This document shows, piece by piece, positions 1 through 7,200 of a stretch of DNA of 10,761 nucleotides. Both the position numbers and the translations under genes were made by a program. Source of the stretch: Zopfochytrium polystomum (Eukaryota; Chytridiomycota; Chytridiomycetes; Chytridiales; Chytridiaceae); the NCBI GenBank assembly GCA_025765615.1, contig JAIVFJ010000751.1:1-10761 (forward strand), given 5' to 3'. The notes below the pieces were generated by a model that searched no databases, was not told the origin of the DNA, and was given only the letters and a program-made list of their open reading frames with translations. Numbering within the stretch: position 1 is the first letter of the stretch; every line of letters starts with the position of its first letter.

Positions 1-876
1 CCTGATCCACGACGACAGCGGATCGCTCCTCACAGCGTCCTTGACCCTCGCCAAGAAAGTCTGCGCCGAGTCGCGCGCCGCCCCGCGCGGATCGACGACA
101 CCGACGACGAAGAAGACATTGAATTCGAGGACGACGCCGACCGCGACGAGGAGCCGCTTTCTGCCGAGCAGTGCCGCCGCGAGCACTCGGCCATCACCGC
201 CGCCGCCATTGCGGGCGCGCTGTGCTCTGTCGACGACGACGAGGAGAGCGTCCGCACGACCGTGTGGCGGAAGGGGTCGTCTGTGTGCCAGCTCATCCGG
301 GACAAGGAGGCACGGCGCCAGCGCAAGGCGCTCGCGGCGCGCGAAGAGGAGGAGGAGGGCGTCATGGTGGTTGTCGGGGAGCAGGACGAGGACGTTGCCG
401 CCTCCACCTGGGTTCTCCTGGCGTCGCCGCCGGCACCCGCAAGAGTACCGCCGCCCTCCTCTACCTCGCAGCAGCCGCAGCCTACGCGTGCAGTCGGCAG
501 CGAACCGAGCGCGCCATCCGCTTCGTCAACACTGCCGCCGCGCTCACGGGCTTTGCGAACGCCGCACTGGCCGTCGCCTCGTCCGCGACCGCGACTGCCG
601 CCGCCGCCGCCGCTCCGCCCAACTCCAACCACCACACCACACCACCACCAGACCCGCCCCCAACGCGTTACGCCTCCGCCCCGTCGCAGCCGCAGCAGCG
701 GCCGCCGCCGCACGTGCAGCAAGCATATCAAGTCGTTGCACCCTGCAGCCGCCGCCACAGCCGCCCTCCAGCTACCCTGGGCGCGCCCGACCCCATGTCC
801 ATCTTCACACCTTGTGCCGCCGGCATCCGTCACGGCCATCGAGCGTGGGTGTCGTGGCGCGGTAGGAGCACAGTAG
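1..876 (+). CDS. 3' part of an unrecognised GC-rich gene, acidic then Pro/Ala-rich
   Basis: The frame starting at base 1 is open from the window edge to a TAG at 874-876, so this is the C-terminal part of a protein beginning outside the window, or one exon of it. Residues 31-56 are very acidic (runs such as DDTDDEEDIEFEDD). A mixed helical stretch follows (SAEQCRREHSAITAAAIAGAL), then a second acidic patch and a basic/acidic helix with KEARRQRKALAAREEEEEG near residues 101-119. Charged runs like this are typical of real nuclear or scaffold proteins, but I recognise no family. After about base 420 this frame becomes Pro/Ser/Arg-rich. The third frame, open to a TAG at 900-902, then encodes a less biased Ala-rich sequence with strong G/C third positions (ALLYLAAAAAYACSRQRTER). 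A frameshift or short intron near 400-430 is therefore possible. That a gene is present on this strand is likely; its exact end and function are not known. Confidence 0.45.
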   Translation, partial: PDPRRQRIAPHSVLDPRQESLRRVARRPARIDDTDDEEDIEFEDDADRDEEPLSAEQCRREHSAITAAAIAGALCSVDDDEESVRTTVWRKGSSVCQLIRDKEARRQRKALAAREEEEEGVMVVVGEQDEDVAASTWVLLASPPAPARVPPPSSTSQQPQPTRAVGSEPSAPSASSTLPPRSRALRTPHWPSPRPRPRLPPPPPLRPTPTTTPHHHQTRPQRVTPPPRRSRSSGRRRTCSKHIKSLHPAAAATAALQLPWARPTPCPSSHLVPPASVTAIERGCRGAVGAQ

Positions 877-902
877 CAACAGCAGCCGCGTTGGCGGCGT
901 AG

Positions 903-2278
903 ACGGACACGGCGGTAGCAGTGGTGACGATGGCGATGGCGGGCTAGAAGGAGACGAAGGGTCCGGACGGTCGAGGTCATGTGAATTGTGGCAAGCCTCG
1001 GCGTGGGGCGCCACTTTATGGACAAGGAAGAAAAGGTCCAGGTTGTTCAGCGGGTTCTCCATATTTTTTTTTCTCTTATTTTTCTCGTCATTTCGAAATC
1101 GCAAACACCCTGTGGTGGCATGAAGTTTTGGTGGGAAAAGCGTGGGCGGGCTGTGGTGGCGGTTTATGAGTGTGGAAAGAAGGGTGTTTGGGAGGGTGGT
1201 CTTTCGCAGCGTGGTAGCGCACTCTCAGTTTTCTTCGATGGAAAAAACCTCTTCCCGTAGTCTGTTCTTCTCCTTTTATTTTAGTTCCATGTTCTATTTT
1301 TTTTTCTTCTTTTTTTTCGCCTCTCGTCCTCCCCACCTTCCCCCATCTGTCAATCACGAAGTGCGCATTCGTTCATTGTTCTGTAGTCCTGCACGATCTC
1401 TCTTCCTCCTCACCCCATTTCGTCTCACTACCCCACTCGCCACTCCCCCTCTTCTCATCATCATTCTTACCCCAACCCTCAACCGTGCGCGTTGCGTATT
1501 GTCTCCTTTCCCATATTTTCTCTTTCCCTTTCAACCCCAAAACGCGTGACAACGAGTGCCCCCGACTTGTTTCCATTTGTCCAAACACATTTGCTCCACA
1601 CATTTATCATTCCCACCTTCACCATTTTATCCCCCACTCCGTATTTGGTTTTTTTTTTTGTTATATTTTTTTTTTTTTTTTCATCCGTGTTACGTTCGAA
1701 TTTCCAAGGTTTTTTCCTTGTTCAGTTTTTTGAAAACAAACAAACAATCAAAATCTGTCCATCCGCTCAGCTGGAATTTGGTTTTTTTTCGCTGTGCACC
1801 CCCCTTGTTGCGCGCATGCAAGTTCTTGTTTTTGTTTTTTTTTTTAATTATTATTCCACGCAGCCGGAGCTGCGTGATGGGAAGAGTGTAATGCCACGCA
1901 GGAATGGCAGGAAGCCAAGATCCTTGACAGAACCCAAGTACGTTGCCGCACACAGTCCACCCCAGCCGCTGACCCATCGGTAAGGAAATAAAGGAAAGGC
2001 AACACAACAAGTTCTTGTTTCGCGCTGTCGGCGCTCAGAATGAGGGAAATCGTACCTGGAATGTGAGGGCGTTGACAAGGAGGACGGCGGGAAGTCGTGC
2101 AATTTTTTCCTTTTTTCGTCCGATTGATATAGGGTGAGCGTTGGAGCCCAAACACACAAGCGGATATGCTGCGGGACCGTATCTACTCCTGCGCTTCGCG
2201 CAGCCCGGCGCACTGCACGTCGACATCTCGCTCCACAACACCGTCTTCCCCAACTCCCTTGACCCACTCTAACATGAG
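903..2278. other. Intergenic T- and pyrimidine-rich stretch, no supportable gene
   Basis: No reading frame here has a recognisable motif or the G/C-rich third positions of the flanking genes. The plus strand carries long T and C/T tracts (for example 1062-1085, 1297-1318, 1650-1681, 1832-1846). It probably holds the 3' flank of the left gene and the promoter and 5' leader of the carboxypeptidase gene. C/T-rich blocks such as 1388-1480 are common in fungal promoters, but I cannot assign a TATA box or transcription start with confidence. Confidence 0.5.

Positions 2279-2309
<31 letters not shown>
2279..2309 (+). repeat. 31-base A homopolymer in the presumed 5' leader of the carboxypeptidase gene
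   Basis: Thirty-one consecutive A residues end 11 bases before the carboxypeptidase ATG at 2321. An upstream ATG at 2166 opens a frame that crosses the tract as about ten lysine codons and overlaps the main start in another frame until 2675. If the transcript begins upstream of 2166, this could hinder initiation. If it begins near the tract, the run would be an A-rich leader. Homopolymers are common elsewhere here (a T24 run lies in intron 1), so it may be neutral. Confidence 0.85.
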
Positions 2310-2313
<4 letters not shown>

Positions 2314-2320
2314 GAAGGAA

Positions 2321-4636
2321 ATGGCTCTTCTCGAACGGGCCGGCGCCGCCGCCCTCGGCGGCTTCGTCCTCGCCTCCTGGATCCTCGCCGCCGCAACCGC
2401 AATCACCATCCCGCCACCACCCGCCGCCGCTTCGCTGCGCGATCGGCCTCTGCAGGATCCGATTCTTCTGCCGTTCGGTGCGGGCGGCGGCGGCGGTGAC
2501 GGTGAGGACAGCGATGCAGCCGCGGGAAGCGCGGCCCTCATCGTGCCACCGGATCGTGGCACGGTGTGGCCTATTTCGGAGAACGGCGAGGAGGTTTGAC
2601 ACCCCGCCCTGCTTGCTTTGTTTACGAATCCTGTTGTCGTGCGTTTATGCGTCCGGGTGGTGCGGGAAGCGCTAACACCACCCACATTTTTTTTTTTTTT
2701 TTTTTTTTTTGATTCAGCGGAACTGGACCACACTCTCCCTCAACCACCTCCCCGACTACGCGCTCCACATACACCTGAACCCATTCACCGCTACCGTCGA
2801 GAAACCGATATGCGACACGGTGAAGCAAATGGCGGGGGGTACTTTGAGACCGCGAACGGGTTTCTCTTCTTTTGGTTCTTTGAGTCGCGCGGCCCGGCGC
2901 CCGCGGAGGACCCGACGATTCTTTGGCTGAACGGGGGACCGGGTTCGTCGTCGTCGGTCGGGTTGATGATGGAGCTCGGGCCGTGTAGGGTCTCCAAGGA
3001 CGGATCGGATACTGTCGTGAATCCGCATTCGTGGAATAGCGGCTGCGAATGTGATCTTTCTAGACCAGGCAAGGCCCGCTGTGGTTCGCCCAACCCCCCA
3101 TTTTGTGCTTTGTCTGCATAAATTACTAATCGGTCCCGCTCCACTCCCGCAAAAAGCCGGTAGACACGGGCTTCTCCTACGCCAAGCCCGGCCACAGCAT
3201 CTCCGACACCGAGACCTCGGCCCGAGACATGGACGCCTTCCTCCAAGTGTTTTTCCACCACTTCCCCGAGTACGTCGCCGCGCGCGACTTTCACGTGTTT
3301 GGCGAGAGTTACGCGGGCCATTATATCCCGGCCGTCGGGAAGGCGATTTTGGACAATAATCGGCGGAACAAGAATAACCCGTTTCGCGTGCAGGTTCCGC
3401 TCAATTCTGTTGGAATTGGTGCGTTTAAAAGCGTTTTTCCACGCATCCGTTTTTGTTCGGTCAATTAATCAATTACTTCTTTGCTGTTCGGCTGTGTGTC
3501 CAGGGAATGGCTGGGTGGACGAAACGGAGCAGTCGAGACACTTTCCATCGATGTTGTGCGACGAAAAGTGTAAGGAGCTTGCGCGTATTCATCGATTCCT
3601 GGCACCAAAATAATGCTGTTTGCTAATTAAATTTTTTTCCCCCTCTTTTACGCAGACGGGCCGTTTGCGACCGAGGCGGAATGCAAGGCCATGGCAGACA
3701 AGTACCCCCACGTGCCAAAGCCTGGGTCGGACTTGCGCCAACACCCGGTCGCGTGCGGCCTGCGTGGTTGCAGCTGCGTACTGTGATGCAGCGTTCGCAC
3801 TTCCGGATACTGTGCGGCGAAATCCGTTTGACTTGCGGCAGGAATGCGAACCGGGAACGGAGGTTTTTTTGCCCTCCATTTTTTTTTTTCTGACTCTTTT
3901 ATTTATCCCATGCATTTGCTCTAACGACTTTTTTTCAATTTGCTGAATTTCAACTGTTGATCCCCCTTTCATCTTTTTCAATCGGCAGTGTTACCCGATA
4001 TTGACTGACATTGCGACGTTCTTGAACCTGCCGCACTTGCAGGAATACTTGGGCGTCAACAAGACGTTTGAAATGTTTAGCAGCACTGTCGCTGCGCGAT
4101 TTCTGTTCACTGGCGACGGCGCGCTTCCGTTTTACAGCCATGTAGCAACTCTTTTGAATCTGGGGTCCGGGTCCTGATTTATGCCGGGGATGCGGACTAT
4201 GTTGTAAGTTTCGATTTGTTTTCGAGAGAATTTCTAGTGCAAGTTCTGACCACGACGTTACACTGCTTTCGCACTTTGGTGGTTTCGCAACAGTGTGAGT
4301 ATGAATACCCTGTGGTTGCTTACCCCTCTGTAACAAAATTTGAATATCCTCATTCGTGCAACTTTTTTTGCAGGCAACTGGTACTCCAACATCGGCTGGC
4401 TTTCCCGACTCGACTGGAGCGGCAAAGACGGCTTCCGCCAGGCGACGCTCGCGCCCTTTGTGAGCCCCTCCACAGGCCTCGTCGCGGGCGAGTTCAAGTC
4501 GTTCGAGGGCCTCACGTGGATGAAGCTGTACGAGGCCGGTCACATGGTGCCGTACGACCAGCCGGTCGAGTCGCTGGATATGCTGAGGATGTGGCTGGCC
4601 TCGGGGAAGGTTGAGAAAGCGGGGGAGGAGTTGTAA
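2321..4636 (+). CDS. Secretory/vacuolar serine carboxypeptidase, family S10 (carboxypeptidase Y-like), with frame-breaking indels
   Basis: Removes C-terminal residues from peptides, probably in the vacuole or outside the cell. Start 2321 has good context (GGAAATGG) and gives a signal peptide of about 27 residues. Proposed exons: 2321-2593, 2718-3068, 3157-3418, 3504-3584, 3656-3862, 3989-4203, possibly the single base 4294, then 4374-4636 (TAA). Family motifs in order: NGGPG oxyanion loop (2930-2944), [14 protein letters not shown] across intron 2, catalytic Ser in [10 protein letters not shown] (codon 3307-3309), eight disulfide-type cysteines in exons 4-6, catalytic Asp in AGDADYV (4195-4197), catalytic His in GHMVPYDQP (4541-4543). 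Frame is broken at four places: G6 run 2834-2839, extra G at 3041-3042, extra C in C5 run 3705-3709, lost base at 4165/4166. Allowing for these gives about 550 residues, close to yeast CPY precursor length. No active-site residue is lost and I saw no nonsense substitution, so assembly indels fit better than decay, but a young pseudogene is possible. Confidence 0.9.
2594..2717 (+). other. Intron 1 of the carboxypeptidase gene
   Basis: Donor GTTTGA follows GAG; acceptor GATTCAG precedes CGG AAC TGG, phase 0. A branch-point match GCTAAC lies at 2671-2676, followed by a T24 run (2687-2710). The donor is weak after the GT, but splicing joins the signal-peptide exon to the RNWT segment in frame. 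Confidence 0.75.
3069..3156 (+). other. Intron 2 of the carboxypeptidase gene, GC-AG type
   Basis: The conserved VIFLDQ ends with CAG at 3068 and the conserved PVDTGFSY begins with CCG at 3157. The 88 bases between start GCAAGG and end AAAAAG, with branch-point match TACTAAT at 3124-3130. No GT donor would keep the conserved join, so this is a GC-AG intron. Confidence 0.85.
3419..3503 (+). other. Intron 3 of the carboxypeptidase gene
   Basis: Donor GTGCGT, acceptor GTCCAG, 85 bases, phase 1. Splicing joins SVGIG to NGWVDE, matching the family pattern G-N-G/W-x-D. TTAAT-type branch-point candidates lie around 3463-3470. Confidence 0.85.
3585..3655 (+). other. Intron 4 of the carboxypeptidase gene
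   Basis: Donor GTATTC, acceptor TTACGCAG, 71 bases, phase 1. Branch-point match GCTAAT is at 3622-3627 with a pyrimidine tract after it. Splicing joins CKELA to [10 protein letters not shown] through a CAC codon. The alternative GTGTAAG donor at 3568 would break the frame. Confidence 0.75.
3863..3988 (+). other. Intron 5 of the carboxypeptidase gene
   Basis: Donor GTTTTT after CEPGTE, acceptor TCGGCAG before TGT TAC CCG (CYP), 126 bases, phase 0. The join matches the conserved C-x5-CYP arrangement of S10 enzymes. CTAAC and CTGAAT branch candidates lie at 3920-3924 and 3943-3948. Confidence 0.8.
4204..4373 (+). other. Last intron region: one 170-base intron, or two introns flanking the single base 4294
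   Basis: Outer donor GTAAGT (4204) and outer acceptor TTTGCAG (ending 4373) are clear. Splicing them directly leaves the reading frame one base short. Inside lies an acceptor CAACAG (ending 4293), one T (4294), and a near-ideal donor GTGAGTATG (from 4295). Using both gives introns of 90 and 79 bases, the usual size in this gene, and the T completes a TGC codon, giving D-Y-V-C-N-W as in other S10 enzymes. Branch candidates are CTGAC (about 4244-4248) and CTTAC (about 4319-4323). A lost T in the exon before 4204 explains the frame equally well. Confidence 0.6.
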
Positions 4637-4890
4637 GCCGAGGGGGCAGTCGAGCTCCTTTTTCTTTCCTTTTTTTTTCTTTTTTTTTTCTGGTTTTTTG
4701 GATTTTGATCTTTTGAGTTTTCGTTTGTTACATTGTAAATGTTGTGTTTGCCGAAGTGGACAGAAAGCGGCAATAGGCTTTTTTTTTTCTTTTTTTTTTT
4801 TTGGGAGACTTTGGATGGACGCTAAAGATTGGAAGAATAAAAGCAACTTGTGGACCGCTTCCGGCACAACTAAAAAAAAAATAAATTCCA
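4637..4890 (+). other. 3' untranslated region/flank of the carboxypeptidase gene
   Basis: T-rich sequence directly after the TAA, with T runs at 4669-4690 and 4779-4802. No coding potential is seen. It contains two AATAAA motifs, annotated separately. Confidence 0.55.
4836..4841 (+). terminator. Candidate polyadenylation signal AATAAA
   Basis: AATAAA lies about 200 bases after the carboxypeptidase stop codon in T-rich DNA. A second AATAAA is at 4880-4885 after an A run. Either could direct 3' end formation of this gene; fungal signals are loose, so the choice is uncertain. Confidence 0.4.
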
Positions 4891-5918
4891 CCTCACTAAG
4901 GGCAGGATCAAGTGGGCGGTTGTAAACAGTCTACTCTCAGTGAGGGAGTGGAAGGAGTGAATGAGGTGGAGATGTGTGTTTGTGGGTGGTCCTTCTCCCC
5001 AACTTGGAGAGAAAGAGAAAAAACTCTGTTATGAATAAGTATAATGATGATATGCATGCTATAATAGTTGCTAGGTGAGTGTGACCCTATATTATCTGCT
5101 TGAGCAGAGGAGGAGGAAAACTGTTTGCACCTGGTTTCCTTTTCACTTAACACTCAGAGTATTTGTCAACAGTGCAAGCCATCACCCAGGTCTGCATTGG
5201 CAGCAGCTCGCTCTCCCATGGGCATTGTGAGAACGATAACTGGCAGTCACAATTGGTTTGGGTCTGTCTTGTGCCTCTTGCTGCTAACCAGTCAGTTCTG
5301 CCTCACAGTGGGCATTAGTCAAGTGAAAAAACTTATAATGGAAAGCCGAGAGAAATAATTGTCGTTGGACCCAGCCAGCACCTCCTGGCGCAGGCCTCAC
5401 AGGAGGAGTCCTATTATGAGCTTGAAAATATACGTGACTTGCCGTTACAGAGAGGAAGCTAAGTAGGAGATCTTTGTATCAATCTAGCCGCAGTTTCAAG
5501 CGGCGGGGGAACTATAGTTCGACTATACTAGGACTCCCACATTGTGAGTACTACTTAACGGTCTGGCAGTGGCACTTGCCTAATAGAGGGAATGTGGCAT
5601 CCTGCTACGCTCTACTCAACCATCCCTCAGGACAGGTACTTAATCTTCCACCACCCTATAAGCAGATGACCATACACAAGTGTATTCAATATCCCCATCC
5701 ATGCGCAAGCAAGGCCGACATGGTGGCATACCCAAGGGCGACGAAGGTCAACCACAAGGAGTCTGGCAGAATGCCAACTCTGCAAGAGTGCAGAGAGTCC
5801 AAAGAGATTAAGGGTGGCTCAGGCTGTGTTATAGGAGGCTCATAGGGAAGGGGAAAGGGGAGTTTCAGAAGAAACAAATCTAATTCCTTAGAAATAGCAT
5901 TGATTGAAGGTTGGGTTT
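4891..5918. other. No recognisable gene; compositionally distinct stretch left of the retrotransposon
   Basis: Lacks the T homopolymers of the host intergenic DNA and the CpG scarcity of the retrotransposon (I count about 17 CpG in roughly 1 kb). Short open frames (for example 5474-5845) begin at non-ATG codons and show no motif. A 145-bp segment 5027-5171 begins TGTTATGAAT and ends TCAACA, LTR-like ends sharing ten bases with the start of the annotated LTR. A 19-base purine tract lies at 5844-5862. It may be debris of older elements; nothing firm can be assigned. Confidence 0.4.
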
Positions 5919-5936
5919 TGTTATGAATCACCCTCT

Positions 5937-6046
5937 GGAAACCTCTGGAACCTTCTAGAACATTCCTTCATGGAACCTTCTGGAACCTTCTGGAACCTTC
6001 TAGAACATTCCTTCATGGAACCTTGTGGAACCTTCTGGAACCTTCT
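5937..6046 (+). promoter_or_regulatory. Heat-shock-element array: 22 pentamers in register, 18 matching nGAAn/nTTCn
   Basis: Read in steps of five from 5937, the units alternate GGAAC and CTTCT or variants (AGAAC, ATTCC). Misses are at 5942-5946, 5967-5971, 6012-6016 and 6022-6026. The longest unbroken run is eight units (5972-6011). Heat shock factor is known to bind as a trimer to three or more contiguous inverted nGAAn units, so this run could hold two or more trimers. It lies 110 bp upstream of the TATA box inside the LTR. Confidence 0.8.
5946..6046 (+). repeat. 45-bp tandem repeat, about 2.2 copies, carrying the heat-shock units
   Basis: Copy 1 is 5946-5990 and copy 2 is 5991-6035. They differ at one position (C/G at 6025). 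A third partial copy matches its first 11 bases from 6036. The 45-bp unit equals nine pentamers, so duplication keeps the heat-shock units in register. Confidence 0.92.
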
Positions 6047-6109
6047 TTGCTTTCCTGACTTGTCTTGTTGTCATTGGTATCATTGGTATCATTGTATTAC
6101 TAATTGCTC

Positions 6110-6124
6110 TTTCTGGAACTTTCT
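6110..6124 (+). promoter_or_regulatory. Proximal three-unit heat-shock element
   Basis: Three contiguous pentamers TTTCT, GGAAC, TTTCT in strict alternation, 32 bp upstream of the TATA box. This is the minimum site for one HSF trimer and the usual promoter-proximal position. Confidence 0.65.
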
Positions 6125-6155
6125 TGGAGTCTTGACAAGGAACACTCTCAAAAGG

Positions 6156-6162
6156 TATAAAA
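6156..6162 (+). promoter_or_regulatory. TATA box of the LTR promoter
   Basis: TATAAAA within AGGTATAAAAGGGGG, a near-ideal TATA box. It lies 157 bases before the gag ATG at 6313 and downstream of the heat-shock elements. Transcription would be expected to start about 25-40 bases downstream, near 6185-6195. Confidence 0.8.
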
Positions 6163-6274
6163 GGGGGATGGGGGGACCTGTCCGATCCCTCAAGTGAATT
6201 ATTGTTTCCAATACAATCATCACTCCTCTCAGTTCCTTGTCTGCCTTTTCCTGTCCTGCCCTGTTCCTGACATC

Positions 6275-6284
6275 ATAATCACTT
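6275..6284 (+). other. Candidate self-primer binding site just after the LTR
   Basis: ATAATCACTT starts two bases after the inferred LTR end. It is complementary to AAGTGAATTAT at 6192-6202 if one A is bulged. That segment begins 36 bases after the first T of the TATA box, where the RNA 5' end is expected. In the Tf1/sushi group of chromoviruses the first bases of the RNA are known to pair with such a site and prime reverse transcription. No tRNA-complementary site starting TGG is seen here. Confidence 0.35.
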
Positions 6285-6312
6285 CACCCTCTCCCCACTA
6301 CTCTCTGCCATC

Positions 6313-7200
6313 ATGTCTGACCCAAACAACACCTTCCCTGATGCAAACTGCCTTCCAAGCCTTGATGGACCAATTACAAGCCCTCTCAAGACAGACACAC
6401 CAACTTCAAGAACAAGTCCTTCACCAGCAGCACCAGCTTCAACAACAACTTCACCAACAATAACATCAAGCTCTTCCCCTGCCTCAAGCCAACCAAGCAA
6501 GAGAGCCCAAGGTTCCCAGCCCTGACAAGTTCACTGGGCTGGCCAAAGACCTTAGGAACTTCATGGCCACTGTGGAGAATGTCATCCTTCTCCAACCTTC
6601 AAGATTTCCCAGTGAGCAAGTCAAGGTTCTTTTCACAAGCACCCTCCTGTCTGGTCAAGCTCAATCATGGTACAGATCTCTCCCAAGCAACCCACCACCC
6701 TGCAAGAGCTCTGGGAGGGGCTGGAAGCTACCTTTGGTGACCCCTACGCCATCTTGGACACAGCAAGATCCAAGCTCAAGCATATACAAGCAAGGAAAGC
6801 AATCTTGTGTGGCCTACACCAACCAATTCAAAGAAACTAGCCAGAGACTCTGGATACAATGAGCAAGCTCTGATGGAAGCTGTACCATGATGGTCTCCAT
6901 GAGTCTATCCAAGACATGCTCTCCCCAGTCTCTGCACATCCCTGAGACCTTGGAAGAGGACATTCTCCTTGCCATCAAGATTGACAACAGACTCTACTCC
7001 AAGAGGCTGAAGCAAAGACAAGTAGGAACTACATCAAGACCTACCCCAGTCCCTCAAGCTCTTACAGTTCCTGACCCATGCAAGTGATGCAGTTGAGACA
7101 CTTCCTAAGGGTCCTCTGAGCCAAGAGGAGAAAGCAAGGAGGGCCCAGCAGGGACTGTGTTTTACTGTGGCTCCAAGGAGCATGCTGTCAAGACTGCCCA
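6313..7200 (+). pseudogene. gag: gag of the retrotransposon, frame broken at many points
   Basis: Gag packages the element RNA into virus-like particles. Recognisable pieces in order: a Gln-rich coiled-coil-like N-terminus (AFQALMDQLQALSRQTHQLQ, 6347-6406), the capsid segment PSPDKFTGLAKDLRNFMATV and LLSGQAQSWY (6506-6673), LWEGLEATFGDPYAILDTAR (about 6706-6765), DSGYNEQALMEA, GLHESIQDMLSPVS, ETLEEDILLAIKIDNRLYS (6944-7000), and a C-terminal CX2CX4HX4C zinc knuckle (7158-7197) whose first and last Cys lie in other frames from its middle. Breaks: TAA at 6461 where CAA is expected, and single-base shifts near 6672, 6792, 6830, 6882, 6941, 7077, 7087, 7160 and 7192, many in short runs of one base. 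The start is either ATG 6313, which is in another frame, or ATG 6341. Confidence 0.8.

Larger units (their letters stand above)
5919..6272 (+). repeat. Probable 5' LTR of the retrotransposon (U3 with heat-shock array, TATA box, R-U5)
   Basis: Begins TGTTATGAAT and ends CCTGACA, so has TGT...ACA termini. It contains an enhancer-like repeat array, two ATTGG (inverted CCAAT) boxes within a repeated CATTGGTAT (about 6072-6090), a TATA box and a leader before gag. Only one CpG (6183-6184) is visible in the whole stretch. Boundaries are inferred from terminal motifs because the 3' LTR is outside the window. A host target duplication (GGTTT just left) cannot be confirmed. Confidence 0.65.

Noticed and set aside
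30..1025. 331-codon open frame on the minus strand
   Set aside because: It is the shadow of GC-rich plus-strand coding. The translation is runs of Arg, Ser and Gly with no motif, while the plus strand shows ordered acidic and charged segments.
1297..1318. T tracts in 1062-1846 as retroposed poly(A) tails on the minus strand
   Set aside because: No adjacent coding remnant or target duplication is visible. T runs are general in the noncoding DNA and introns here.
3568..3575. GTGTAAGG as the donor of intron 4
   Set aside because: Using it puts the next exon out of frame and removes the CKELA segment. The GTATTC donor at 3585 keeps the frame.
3950..4891. 313-codon open frame on the minus strand
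   Set aside because: It lies antisense to carboxypeptidase exons and introns whose plus-strand motifs, including the catalytic Asp and His, are clear. Its Lys runs come from T tracts.
5449..5535. tRNA-like boxes (AAGCTAAGTAGG and GTTCGA) 61 bases apart
   Set aside because: The acceptor strands do not pair and the supposed T arm has the wrong loop size. Chance resemblance.
5474..5845. 123-codon plus-strand open frame
   Set aside because: It begins at TTG, has no recognisable motif, and no splice or promoter context supports it.
6281..6312. Standard tRNA primer binding site
   Set aside because: No segment after the LTR starts with TGG complementary to a tRNA 3' end within the expected distance.
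6461..6463. CAA to TAA stop in gag as a sign of repeat-induced point mutation
   Set aside because: One CpA to TpA change is not a pattern. The pol region keeps hundreds of CA dinucleotides and no further stops, so RIP is not supported.
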